This document shows, in pieces, positions 1 to 8,124 of a DNA stretch of 64,000 nt. The notes beneath the pieces were generated by a model, which saw only the letters and a list, made by a program, of their open reading frames with translations, searched no databases and was not told where the DNA came from. The position numbers were made by a program, and so were the translations under genes. The stretch comes from Syntrophosphaera sp035450685 (GTDB lineage Bacteria; Cloacimonadota; Cloacimonadia; Cloacimonadales; Cloacimonadaceae): assembly GCA_035450685.1 (NCBI GenBank), contig DAOTNF010000001.1, positions 186,001 to 250,000 of the forward strand, written 5' to 3'. Position 1 is the first letter of the stretch. Each line of letters begins with the position of its first letter.

Positions 1-1
1 T

Positions 2-550
2 GAGAGAACCACGCCCACGGCCATCTATTTGGATCCCTTCAACCGGATCTGGATTGGCAGCCTCAACCATGGCATAAGCATGTACGATCCTGTCACGGAT
101 CGATTTACCAACTATTTCCAGGGCAATTCGCCCCTGCTCTCAAACTACATTACTGCCCTGGGTTACGACCCTGTGGAAGGCAAGCTTCTGGTGGGCACTC
201 CGGATGGTCTGAATACCCTCCGGATCGGCATCGCGGAGAAACCTCATGTCAAGTTGGACAAGCTGCTGGTTTTTCCCAACCCCTACTATCCGGACAGGGA
301 AGGCAAAGCACTGCAGATAGCCAACTTCCCTGATGATGCCTTCCCCGGCAGCGGAAGCAAATGCAGAATTTACAGCAGTTCCGGAGCACTGGTGATGGAA
401 TTGACCGAGGATGTCGCAAACAGCAACCGCTTTCTCTGGAACGGTTCCAATGCCAGTGGCAAAAAGTGCAGCAGCGGTGTCTATTTTGTGGTGGTTACCG
501 ATCCGGACGGTAACAAACTCAACGGCAAGCTGGTGCTCTTGCGAGATTAA
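2..550 (+). CDS. secreted beta-propeller protein, C-terminal end (partial)
   Basis: The 5' end lies outside the window; the frame is open from base 2, so the TTG at 29 is not the real start. The visible part begins with repeats of the two-component-regulator propeller type (IWIGSLNHGISMYD, then LLVGTPDGLNTL), i.e. the last blades of a beta-propeller. It ends in a typical sorting/FlgD-like Ig domain: VFPNPYYP, then a CRIYSSSG strand, FLWNGSNASGKKCSSGVYFVVV and a short basic tail. In FCB-group bacteria this domain directs export and surface attachment. The same domain type ends the proteins at 57458 and 58932. It converges on the M20 gene with only 5 nt between stops, so no separate terminator fits there. 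Ligand or enzymatic function cannot be deduced. Confidence 0.8.
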   Translation, partial: ERTTPTAIYLDPFNRIWIGSLNHGISMYDPVTDRFTNYFQGNSPLLSNYITALGYDPVEGKLLVGTPDGLNTLRIGIAEKPHVKLDKLLVFPNPYYPDREGKALQIANFPDDAFPGSGSKCRIYSSSGALVMELTEDVANSNRFLWNGSNASGKKCSSGVYFVVVTDPDGNKLNGKLVLLRD

Positions 551-555
551 GGGGG

Positions 556-1662
556 TCAGTCTCTCAAAGCGAGGCGGGTAAAGATTTCCACACCCAGCTG
601 AATGCAGGCCTCATCGGGAAGAAACAGCTCTGAGTGCAGGGGATGTTCGCAGCCGCTGCCCAGCCAAAACAGCAGGCCGGGATAGCGGGTGGTAAAGAAG
701 CCAAAATCCTCCCCGCTCAGGGTTGTTTCCGCTTCCTGCCAGACGGCTCCCGCCTGATGCACAACCTCTTTCAAGGCTGCCACCAAGGCTGGAGAGTTTA
801 CCACGGGATCGTAGCTGCAGAGCAGGTCAACTTTTGCCGTGGCGCCATACTCGTCCGAGGCTAAGCGGCTGTTGAGCTGGATTAAGTCATTGAGCTGTCC
901 GCTCACTTCCTTGCGCAGGCTGCGGTGGGTTCCCTCCAGTTTGCAGAGGTCAGCCACCACATTACGGATACGGCCGGCCTCCATCCTGCCCACATGAAAG
1001 ATCACTTTTTCACTCTGTGACAGTCCGGCCACAGATTCCTGCATCAGGTTCATAAACCTGAGGCCAGCCTGCAGGGCATTGATACCTTTCTCAGGATAAG
1101 CCGCGTGGGCAGCCTTACCCCGGAAAGTGACGTCAAATTCCTGTGGGATGGCAAAGAAGACTCCCTCCCGGCTGGATATCTTGCCCAGTTCCATCCCACC
1201 TGACACATGCAGGGCATAGACCTCTTTCACGTCGAATGCCTGGATCAACCCTTCAGCCAAAACTGCTTCCGCGCCTCCCCATCCTTCTTCGGCAGGCTGA
1301 AAGAGAAAAAGCAGGTTGACCCGCGGCTGCTCTGCGCAGATGCGGTCGATCAATCCCATAAGCACTGTCATGTGGATATCATGCCCGCAGGCGTGCATCA
1401 TGCCCTGATTGAGCGAGGAAAAACTGCAACCGGTCTGCTCTGATACGGGCAGAGCGTCCATATCCGCCCGGAACAAGCGGTATGCGCCCTGTCCCTGTGA
1501 ATATTCAATAAGGATGCCCGTATTGGTGCGGAATTCATGGATCTTGATGCCAGGCATCTTTCGCAGGTACGAGAGTAACAACTCTTTCGTCCTGTGCTCC
1601 TGGAAGGCAAGTTCAGGTATCTGGTGCAGCAGCTTTCTAAGCTGGAATAGATCAAGGGTCAT
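556..1662 (-). CDS. M20 family amidohydrolase (probable N-acyl amino acid / N-acetyl-diaminopimelate deacetylase)
   Basis: A 368-residue M20D-type metallopeptidase-fold amidohydrolase. Visible motifs are FRADMDALPV (about 64-73), MHACGHDIHMTV (89-100, metal ligands Cys/His/His), FQPAEEGWGGA (121-131) and GKAAHAAYPEKGINAL (182-197). The start used is the ATG at 1662, which overlaps the asd stop in an ATGA; a longer frame reaching 1749 would run 90 nt into asd. Known members remove acyl groups from amino acids (hippurate, IAA-conjugates, N-acetyl-diaminopimelate). Translational coupling to asd makes a role in lysine/diaminopimelate synthesis by the acetylase branch the best inference, but the substrate is not proven by the sequence. 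Confidence 0.88.
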   Translation of the reverse strand: MTLDLFQLRKLLHQIPELAFQEHRTKELLLSYLRKMPGIKIHEFRTNTGILIEYSQGQGAYRLFRADMDALPVSEQTGCSFSSLNQGMMHACGHDIHMTVLMGLIDRICAEQPRVNLLFLFQPAEEGWGGAEAVLAEGLIQAFDVKEVYALHVSGGMELGKISSREGVFFAIPQEFDVTFRGKAAHAAYPEKGINALQAGLRFMNLMQESVAGLSQSEKVIFHVGRMEAGRIRNVVADLCKLEGTHRSLRKEVSGQLNDLIQLNSRLASDEYGATAKVDLLCSYDPVVNSPALVAALKEVVHQAGAVWQEAETTLSGEDFGFFTTRYPGLLFWLGSGCEHPLHSELFLPDEACIQLGVEIFTRLALRD

Positions 1663-2639
1663 AACTTTCCCGCCAAAACAGCGTGCCTGATCAGGATGCG
1701 TACCGCGTTGGAAGCAGCCCCCAAACGCACGTTGTGGGCCACATTCCAAAAACTTACCGAATGCTCATCCACGCCGTGGCGCAGGCGGCAGACATGGCTG
1801 TTATCCGATGATCCCAACTCCCGCGGGGTGAGGTAGCTGTTTTCATAATAATCGATTGACTGGCTTTCTGCGAGTGCTTGGGCTGCCAGTGCCAGATCCA
1901 CGGGCATGTCAAACTCCGCATATACGCTTTCGCTGTGTCCGTAGAGGACGGGCACGCGGACGGTGGTGGCGCATACTGCTATATTTTCTTTGCGCAATAT
2001 CTTGCGTGTCTCCAAGTGCATCTTTTCCTCTTCCTGGGAATAGCCGCTGTCCAGGATAATGCCGATCTGCGGGATCACGTTCAGGTCAATGATTTGGGGA
2101 TAGACACCCTTGTCAGCACTCCCGGCGCGCTGTTCTTCCAGGGTTAAAATACCCTGATGTCCGCTGCCGGATACGGATTGGTAGGTGCTCACGACCACCT
2201 TGTTCAAACCGAACAGTTTGTCCAGCACAGCCAGCGGCAACACCATCTGGATCGTGGAGCAATTGGGATTGGCGATGATGCCTTTATAGGTTTCCAACAG
2301 ATCGCCGTTGATCTCGGGTACCACCAAAGGTATCTCAGGTTCCATGCGAAATGCGGAGGAGTTGTCAATCACCACGCTGCCAGCCCGGGCTGCGATAGGG
2401 GCAAAGGTCTTGGACACACTGCCGCCGGCTGAAAACAGTACGTAGTCATAGGGTTCGGTGAGCGCGTTTTCATCCAATTCCCGCACCGTGATTGGCCGGT
2501 CTTCATAAAAAAGCTGCTCCCCGGCTGAACGGGAGGAGGCAAAGAGGCTAAGATCGTTCACGGGAACTTTGTATTCTTGCAGGCAGGTCAGCATCATGCG
2601 TCCCACTTCACCAGTGGCGCCAACAATCGCTATCTTCAT
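1659..2639 (-). CDS. asd: aspartate-semialdehyde dehydrogenase
   Basis: A 326-residue NADPH-dependent dehydrogenase that reduces aspartyl-4-phosphate to aspartate semialdehyde, the branch point to lysine/DAP, threonine and methionine. The N-terminus has the dinucleotide-binding loop GATGEVGRMM (7-16). IDNSSAFRM (91-99), the catalytic Cys127 in NPNCSTIQ and the SVSGSGHQG segment are all present, and length is normal for the family. The ATG at 2639 has a GAGGAA ribosome-binding site just upstream on the minus strand, and a good sigma-70-like promoter lies at 2673-2701. The M20 gene follows with a 4-nt overlap, so the two form an operon. Confidence 0.95.
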   Translation of the reverse strand: MKIAIVGATGEVGRMMLTCLQEYKVPVNDLSLFASSRSAGEQLFYEDRPITVRELDENALTEPYDYVLFSAGGSVSKTFAPIAARAGSVVIDNSSAFRMEPEIPLVVPEINGDLLETYKGIIANPNCSTIQMVLPLAVLDKLFGLNKVVVSTYQSVSGSGHQGILTLEEQRAGSADKGVYPQIIDLNVIPQIGIILDSGYSQEEEKMHLETRKILRKENIAVCATTVRVPVLYGHSESVYAEFDMPVDLALAAQALAESQSIDYYENSYLTPRELGSSDNSHVCRLRHGVDEHSVSFWNVAHNVRLGAASNAVRILIRHAVLAGKL

Positions 2640-2672
2640 GTGGATTCCTCATCTTCTTTCATGTAAACGTGC

Positions 2673-2701
2673 ATAATTGCCCAAGAGCCGCCTTTTGTCA
2701 A
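2673..2701 (-). promoter_or_regulatory. predicted sigma-70-type promoter of asd
   Basis: Read on the minus strand: perfect -35 TTGACA (2701-2696), 17-nt spacer, -10 AATTAT (2678-2673). It sits 34 nt upstream of the asd start. The -35 box is one arm of the dyad at 2693-2718. Confidence 0.5.
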
Positions 2702-2718
2702 TGCAAAACTTGACAAAA
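2693..2718. promoter_or_regulatory. 9-bp inverted repeat between asd and tRNA-Arg, containing two divergent -35-like boxes
   Basis: TTTTGTCAA (2693-2701) and TTGACAAAA (2710-2718) are perfect inverted copies separated by 8 nt. Each arm contains TTGACA pointing outward, toward asd on the left and toward the tRNA/RNase unit on the right. The left one has a convincing -10; the right one does not have a clear -10 at 16-18 nt. Confidence 0.4.
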
Positions 2719-2752
2719 ACAGGCCTTGCGCAAACTTAGCCTCCGTTGTCGC

Positions 2753-2828
2753 GCCCCAGTAGCTCAGGGGATAGAGCAGCGGTTTCCTAAACCGTTGGTC
2801 GGATGTTCGATTCATCCTTGGGGCGCCA
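2753..2828 (+). tRNA. tRNA-Arg (anticodon CCT)
   Basis: A complete cloverleaf can be drawn by eye: acceptor GCCCCAG paired with TTGGGGC, D arm starting TAGCTC, anticodon stem GCGGT/ACCGT around the loop TTCCTAA (anticodon CCT), 5-nt variable loop, T arm GGATG-TTCGATT-CATCC, discriminator G2825 and an encoded CCA (2826-2828). It reads AGG codons as Arg. It lies only 15 nt upstream of the RNase II/R-family start codon, so both are probably on one transcript. Confidence 0.95.
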
Positions 2829-2843
2829 CTTCTAAAGGATCTT

Positions 2844-4751
2844 ATGCTCGCTATCACTGCCGGTATGTTGGCGCTTTACTACGATCAGGAAGCCCTGCAG
2901 ACTGGGCTGATCCTGGATCTGTCAGACGACCGTTGCCAGATTCTGCAAAAAGATGGCGGGCATATCGTTCTGCGTGCTGAACGCCTGCTCCTGCTCTCCG
3001 AATCCACTTATGAACCTCTGGACTCCACTTCGCTTGAGAGATTTGTCTCTCAAGTGGATACCTGCCTGCAAAGCTTCTCCAGCTCCGATCTGCTTGCCAC
3101 TCTGCGTGAACTGTCCCAACCTTTCTCTTTTGCCCAGGCATGCGCAGCCACCCGATCCATTGACGATGTGCAACGCTTTGCCTTGTTTGTGCAACTCAAA
3201 TCAATGCCGGAGTTTATCGCCTGGAAAAAAGACGCGATCCGGCTGAGGGATGAGCAAGAGGTGTGTAAATATCAGCAAGCCCGTGAGGAAGCGGAAGCGC
3301 GTTCCGCTTATCTGGAACGTATCGGCATCTGGCTGCAGGAGCTATCCCAAAGAGAGCAACAAACACTGTCACCGGCAGATCGAAAAAGCTTGCTGGGCGA
3401 ACTGCGGCAATGCCAGCTCCAGTCTGGTGCCAAGGATCTGCAGCGGTTGTTGCGCGGACATTCCGGCCAGCAGGGGCTGGAAGCTTTTCTGCACGAGCTG
3501 CGCCTGAGATTGGGAGATGTTTCCGCCAGCACCGATCCTATTGCCGCGGTCTATGGAATCCCCATCAAATTTTCCAAGGATTTGGAGCGTCAGATTCTGT
3601 CTGCTCCAACTGAACTTCCCGAGGGGCCAGAGGCTTTCTGCATCGATGCCGGGGATACGCCTGACTATGATGATGCCCTGTCGTTGCAGAGCAGTCCCCA
3701 GGGGTATGAACTGGGCATCCACATCAGCGATCTGGCCTGTAGGATCAACCTCGCGTCAGAGCTGTTTCAGGAGTCTCTGGAGCGGGTGTCGTCGCTCTAT
3801 TTGCCGGGGGAATGCGTTCCGCTGCTGCCGGATGAGCTCTCCAGCAGCGAGTTCAGCCTTGTTCAAGGCAGCAAGCGGCCGGTGATTTCCCTTCAGCTAA
3901 ACCTGGATCACAATCTCAGGATTTTGAACTGGCGCTTTCTCAGGCAGAGGGTGGCGATTATTGCCAATTACAACTACCAGCAGGTGGATGCTCAGATAAC
4001 CGGGCAGCCTTTCAGCGTGCTGCTGCAGTTTGCCCGCAAGCTGCAGGAAGAACGGCAGGGAGAGCAAACCGTCCGCAAGCAGCCCTATTCCTGGCAGCTT
4101 AAAGTAGAGGATGGGGAGATCAGTCTGCGCAAGACCGACAACCTCAGCCCGGCGCGTTTTCTGGTGGAAGAGCTGATGGTGCTTTACAATAGCCTGTTTG
4201 CGGATTTCGCGGTGCAGGGTAAACTGCCCCTGATCTTCCGCAACATCTCGCAATACTCCACCGATGACCAGGATACCGATGAGCCTGTCACAGGCTCCCT
4301 GGCCTATCTTTCCACAGCGGCGCGATTCCATCCCGGGATCGGTGCCAAAGCTTACGTGCATGCCACATCTCCCATTCGCCGGGTCACCGACCTTATCAAT
4401 CAGTTTCAGTTTGCGGCGTTGCTGAATGACACAGCCGCCCCTTTCAGTGGCAGTCAATTGGATGGGCTGATCCCCGGCATCGAGAAAAGACTGCTGCTTT
4501 TGAATGAGATCAGCCAGCGCAGCGAACGCCACTGGTTGCTCCGCTACTTGCGGGAACGGTGCCTGGACAAGCCTTTGGATGCTGTGCTGCTGCGCAGGCT
4601 GCGCAACGGCTATGTAGCGGAGCTTGTCAAGTGGGGAAAAAAGATTGTGGTTTGTTGCGAGGACAGGCCTCCCTTGCAGACGGAAATCAAGCTTGTGATC
4701 AGGGAGATAGATCTGGACAGCCTGAGCGCCCAGGCAACTGTAATCTTCTGA
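2844..4751 (+). CDS. RNase II/RNase R family 3'-5' exoribonuclease (RNB domain)
   Basis: A 635-residue protein whose C-terminal two thirds is an RNB catalytic domain. The metal-binding motif IDAGDTPDYDDA places Asp268, 271, 274, 276 and 277 as in RNase II. GIHISDLA, SLYLPGECVPLLPDELS and YVHATSPIRRVTDL (503-516, with the conserved Arg pair) follow. The N-terminal ~230 residues are rich in charged helices and lack an obvious cold-shock RNA-binding motif, unlike E. coli RNase R, so the substrate channel may be built differently. The family degrades RNA processively to nucleoside 5'-monophosphates. AAGGA at 2834-2838 lies between the tRNA CCA end and the ATG. The arrangement suggests co-transcription with tRNA-Arg. 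Confidence 0.9.
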   Translation: MLAITAGMLALYYDQEALQTGLILDLSDDRCQILQKDGGHIVLRAERLLLLSESTYEPLDSTSLERFVSQVDTCLQSFSSSDLLATLRELSQPFSFAQACAATRSIDDVQRFALFVQLKSMPEFIAWKKDAIRLRDEQEVCKYQQAREEAEARSAYLERIGIWLQELSQREQQTLSPADRKSLLGELRQCQLQSGAKDLQRLLRGHSGQQGLEAFLHELRLRLGDVSASTDPIAAVYGIPIKFSKDLERQILSAPTELPEGPEAFCIDAGDTPDYDDALSLQSSPQGYELGIHISDLACRINLASELFQESLERVSSLYLPGECVPLLPDELSSSEFSLVQGSKRPVISLQLNLDHNLRILNWRFLRQRVAIIANYNYQQVDAQITGQPFSVLLQFARKLQEERQGEQTVRKQPYSWQLKVEDGEISLRKTDNLSPARFLVEELMVLYNSLFADFAVQGKLPLIFRNISQYSTDDQDTDEPVTGSLAYLSTAARFHPGIGAKAYVHATSPIRRVTDLINQFQFAALLNDTAAPFSGSQLDGLIPGIEKRLLLLNEISQRSERHWLLRYLRERCLDKPLDAVLLRRLRNGYVAELVKWGKKIVVCCEDRPPLQTEIKLVIREIDLDSLSAQATVIF

Positions 4752-4994
4752 TAACGCGGTTAATTGCTTATGGCTTAAGATCATTGAAAGTAAGCAGTTA
4801 GCTTGCGCGGCAAAAAATTTCTTGACAGAAATACTCTCATATTTTTAAGTATTCCGGTAAAAGATTACTTGGGATAGGGCGCTTCAAATGGTCATTGTTG
4901 GCTACTGGAGCGGAATTCTAATCCGGATTATATTGTATTTTTCAGGATTTCCGGATCTATCCATGAAACAATGAAGGAATAATGCTTGGAATGA

Positions 4995-5507
4995 ATGTTT
5001 CGAAAGGATTGTTTAGGCAGGGAGGATTCTTTGGACGACAAGGTTAAATATGTTGTGGTGGTTTTTTTGGCTCTGCTGGTAACATTTGTGATGAGTTATT
5101 CACTGAGGCCGGTGTACCTGATTATCAGTATGTCTCTAATCAATTCAGATCTATTTTGGTTGCCTGATGTAATAATGGTACTGGGTATTTTAGGTCTTTT
5201 TGTGCTGTCTGTGTTCATGATTCTGGGATTGTTTAAGCTGTTAACCAGAGAAAGCCGCAGGTCTGGCAGGGGAATCTACTATCCGGGCCGCAAAACTACA
5301 ACGCAGATTCTATCCAATTCTTTTGTCAAACTATGGCCGCTGTTGGTGTTGCTCATCATGATCGCGCTGTTCTTTAGCTACGATTATCTAATGTCGCTTG
5401 TCCCCAAACCAACACCGCTTAATGAAGATTATCCTGTATTGCCCCAAAACGTAGCAAACACCAGGGACTCAAGTTACGCAACCCGAGCTGATTCTCTCAA
5501 ACTATAG
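4995..5507 (+). CDS. hypothetical small membrane protein
   Basis: A 170-residue protein not recognised. Three hydrophobic stretches are visible: roughly residues 18-38 (VVVVFLALLVTFVMSYSL), 57-82 (IMVLGILGLFVLSVFMILGLF) and 112-130 (LWPLLVLLIMIALFFSY), with a basic loop RESRRSGRG between the second and third and a polar Pro-rich C-terminus. The ATG at 4995 has no clear ribosome-binding site, while a TTG at 5031 is preceded by GGGAGG at good spacing and may be the true start, giving 158 residues. A perfect -35-like TTGACA occurs at 4822-4827, without a convincing -10. It stands alone between the RNase gene and a repeat-bearing gap. Confidence 0.6.
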   Translation: MFRKDCLGREDSLDDKVKYVVVVFLALLVTFVMSYSLRPVYLIISMSLINSDLFWLPDVIMVLGILGLFVLSVFMILGLFKLLTRESRRSGRGIYYPGRKTTTQILSNSFVKLWPLLVLLIMIALFFSYDYLMSLVPKPTPLNEDYPVLPQNVANTRDSSYATRADSLKL

Positions 5508-6016
5508 CGCGGATAGCATTCTCCGCAAACCCGCGTCCCAGCATGAGTGGGTATGTGTCTTTAATCCGCGTTTTTACTGAGTTGCCCTCGTTTCCAACCT
5601 ATGGGCAAACCTGGATCATCCTTAGGTCAACCTTAACTTTTATAAGGTTGACCTAAGGATGATAACACTAACTACTTATGGGGCAAATCACAGGGGCAAA
5701 TTATGGCATGGGGGGATGCCATGTTTCATCGCTTATGCTTGGGCTGCTCCATTTGTTGCGACTAACTCAGATGCAGAGCCAGTGTCAAGGATTGTTTTTT
5801 CCCAGATTATGCCTTCTTCCTGTTGCTGTGGCTTAGTCACTTTTTTCAGATGCCGGAAAGAGATAGACGCACTAACTCTATCAAGAAGGAATTCCGGTTA
5901 TGCCTATAATGCTTCGCTTGCGTTTCGTCATACAGCTAAGATGGTCAAATTAAAGCTGGACAAAATCAGCCCCTCGCCTGATTTAGTTTCCAACGATACA
6001 TACAAGGGAATCTTTG
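5508..6016. other. intergenic region with palindromic repeat
   Basis: About 0.5 kb without a credible gene. It holds the first copy of the large palindrome (5615-5663). A 121-codon open frame at 5659-6024 starts inside the palindrome, has no recognisable content and overlaps the gatE start; it is treated as chance. The last 13 nt hold the gatE ribosome-binding site AAGGGA (6004-6009). Confidence 0.6.
5615..5663. repeat. dispersed palindromic repeat, copy 1
   Basis: Perfect 21-bp arms, 5615-5635 and 5643-5663, around a 7-nt loop. The core of each arm reads CCTTAGGTCAACCTTA or its complement. The same palindrome recurs at 21429-21469 and 63152-63198. It sits downstream of a plus-strand gene, but there is no T-run after the right arm, so it is not a classical intrinsic terminator. 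Confidence 0.85.
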
Positions 6017-7993
6017 ATGGATAACCCCAACCAGCATAACTGGTTGCTCAGCCGGGACAAGACCGGCTGGAAGAAACTTTCGGACACTGAGCAAGTGACC
6101 TGGCGGGAGCTTGGCTTCAAATGCGGCCTGGAAGTTCATCAGCAATTAAAAACATCTCAAAAATTATTTTGCCGCTGCCCCGCGGGAATCTATCACGACT
6201 TTGAGGATTTCGACGCGGAAGTGGTGCGCCATATGCGTCCAACCCTTTCTGAACTGGGCGAATACGATGGCACCGCGCTGATGGAATTTAAGACCCGCAA
6301 GAAGATTATCTACCGCATCAATAACGACAGCGCCTGCACCTACGAGGTGGACGACACGCCCCCCTTCCCTCTCAACCGGGAAGCTCTCGCTCATGCGATG
6401 CAGATCGCTCTGTTACTCAGGATGAAGATCGTGGGCGAACTGCACATAACCCGCAAGCAATATTTGGACGGAAGCATCCCCACTGGCTTTCAGCGCACAG
6501 CCATCCTGGGTATCGAAGGTGAATTTCCCATCACCTCCAAGACCATCCGCGTGATCCAGTTTTCCATCGAAGAAGACAGTTGCCGAGAAGTCAGCGATCA
6601 TCGCCACACCAGGACCTATTTCACCGACCGCCTGGGTATGCCCCTGATCGAAACGGTCACCTATCCGGACATGCTCACTCCCTGGGAGGCTGCTGAAGCA
6701 GCCCAGCACATCCGTTTTATCGCACGCAGCTCCGGTCTGGTCCGAACCGGCATCGGTGCGGCGCGTGAAGATGTGAATGTATCCATCACTGGCGGTACCA
6801 GGGTGGAGATCAAGGGTGTGGCTCACATCACCTGGATTCCCAAACTTACGCACAACGAAGCTTTCCGGCAGAAATCCCTGCTTCTGATCAAAAATGAACT
6901 GAATGCCAGACTGGGAGACCCGGCTAAGTGGAAGATCAGCCACTGCCAGTTGGACGCTACGGAATGGCGGCACATCCCCCTCCTCAAACAACAGGCTGCG
7001 GATGGCTGGAAACTGGTTGCTGTCAACTTACCCAGCTTTGGCGGCATACTGAGTTGGTTCAATCAGCCCGGACGCTGTTTTGCCAACGAGATTTCAGACC
7101 GGCTCAAGGTAATCGCCTGCCTGGAATGGCCCAATATGTACCACAGCGAAGAATTGCAACCCAGCCTTTCAGAAAGCGATTGGAAGAGGATAAGGCAGGA
7201 GTTGAAAGCTGCTCCGGATGACGCGCAGATACTTTTTTGGGCGCCAGAGGAAGACGTTAAAACTGCCTTGGAGACCATCGGGGAACGCTGCCTTATGGCC
7301 TTTGTGGGAGTGCCCAACGAGACCCGCAAATCGTTGCCGGACGGGACCACACTCTTTGAAAGGGTGCTGCCCGGCGCCGACCGCATGTATCCCGATACTG
7401 ACTCCGCTCCGATTCCGGTCACCGAGGAGATGATCGAAGACGCCAGGGCTGCGCTGCCTACAGGCCTGGAACAGAGATTGGAACAACTGGCGGAATGGGG
7501 TGTTCCCCGCGATGCCTATATCTATCTGCTGCGCAACAATCTGATGCCTGTGTTGGTGGAACTTTCTGACCAACACTCATTCCCGCCCAAACGGCTGGCT
7601 TTGCTCTACGCGCATTTGCTCAAAAGCTTACAGGGACGTGATCCGCTGCCCTTCAGCCATCAACGTGTTGCCGATCTGCTCAAATATGCCGCCAAAAACA
7701 AACTTGCCGTGGATATTCTCCCAGCGATGCTGAAAGTGCTATTCGAGCAGCCCAATATGCAGTTTTCCTCTGTGCTGTCTGTGCTGAACTTCAAAAAAGT
7801 AAGCCGCGAAGAGATATTGGAACAGATTCCACTGTTGAAAAGCATGTGGAGCCGGGCTAAAACTCGTGGCTTGAAACGCCCGGACGCCCAGGCACGGTGG
7901 ATGATGGGACGTCTTCGCCCTATAGCCTTGGGGAACATCCCTCTGGCTGAGCTGCGCCTGGCTGTTGACAATGAATTATCCACAAATCTTTAA
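6017..7993 (+). CDS. gatE: glutamyl-tRNA(Gln) amidotransferase subunit E
   Basis: A 658-residue protein with the GatB/GatE kinase-like core: LGFKCGLEVHQQL near the N-terminus, LFCRCP, then ALMEFKTRKKIIYRIN and the YEVDDTPPFPLN segment typical of GatE. GSIPTGFQRTAILG and FSIEEDSCREV are also present. A large insertion domain (about residues 270-400) and the helical/YqeY-type tail follow, as in archaeal GatE. GatE phosphorylates Glu on Glu-tRNA(Gln) and, with GatD, amidates it to Gln-tRNA(Gln). The ATG at 6017 with AAGGGA 7 nt upstream is preferred to the TTG at 6014. gatD follows 131 nt downstream. Confidence 0.93.
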   Translation: MDNPNQHNWLLSRDKTGWKKLSDTEQVTWRELGFKCGLEVHQQLKTSQKLFCRCPAGIYHDFEDFDAEVVRHMRPTLSELGEYDGTALMEFKTRKKIIYRINNDSACTYEVDDTPPFPLNREALAHAMQIALLLRMKIVGELHITRKQYLDGSIPTGFQRTAILGIEGEFPITSKTIRVIQFSIEEDSCREVSDHRHTRTYFTDRLGMPLIETVTYPDMLTPWEAAEAAQHIRFIARSSGLVRTGIGAAREDVNVSITGGTRVEIKGVAHITWIPKLTHNEAFRQKSLLLIKNELNARLGDPAKWKISHCQLDATEWRHIPLLKQQAADGWKLVAVNLPSFGGILSWFNQPGRCFANEISDRLKVIACLEWPNMYHSEELQPSLSESDWKRIRQELKAAPDDAQILFWAPEEDVKTALETIGERCLMAFVGVPNETRKSLPDGTTLFERVLPGADRMYPDTDSAPIPVTEEMIEDARAALPTGLEQRLEQLAEWGVPRDAYIYLLRNNLMPVLVELSDQHSFPPKRLALLYAHLLKSLQGRDPLPFSHQRVADLLKYAAKNKLAVDILPAMLKVLFEQPNMQFSSVLSVLNFKKVSREEILEQIPLLKSMWSRAKTRGLKRPDAQARWMMGRLRPIALGNIPLAELRLAVDNELSTNL

Positions 7994-8085
7994 TTTTCTT
8001 AAGGCATCGAAACTGAAATTGGGGCTATTGATCAACTTTGGAACTACCAACCTGCATTATGAACGCGTACTACTTTAAGTGCATA

Positions 8086-8117
8086 ATTCGTGTAAATTCG
8101 CGTAATTCGTGGACAAA
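8086..8117 (+). repeat. 30-bp TTCGTG intergenic repeat, copy 1
   Basis: The stretch starting TTCGTGTAAATTCGCG and ending ATTCGTGGACAA matches 39898-39927 at about 24 of 30 positions. It lies just in front of gatD. Function unknown. Confidence 0.45.
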
Positions 8118-8124
8118 GAAATAG

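Noticed and set aside
1663..1749. N-terminal extension of the M20 protein
   Set aside because: It would overlap asd by 90 nt and adds residues not seen in the family; the ATG at 1662 is coupled to the asd stop.
3897..4784. 295-codon minus-strand open frame opposite the RNase gene
   Set aside because: Lies opposite the strongly conserved RNB domain; its sequence shows no domain and it is a shadow of codon bias.
5659..6024. 121-codon plus-strand open frame before gatE
   Set aside because: Starts inside the palindrome, low-complexity composition, no recognisable motif, overlaps the gatE start.
6413..6991. 192-codon minus-strand open frame opposite gatE
   Set aside because: Antisense to conserved GatE motifs; no independent support.
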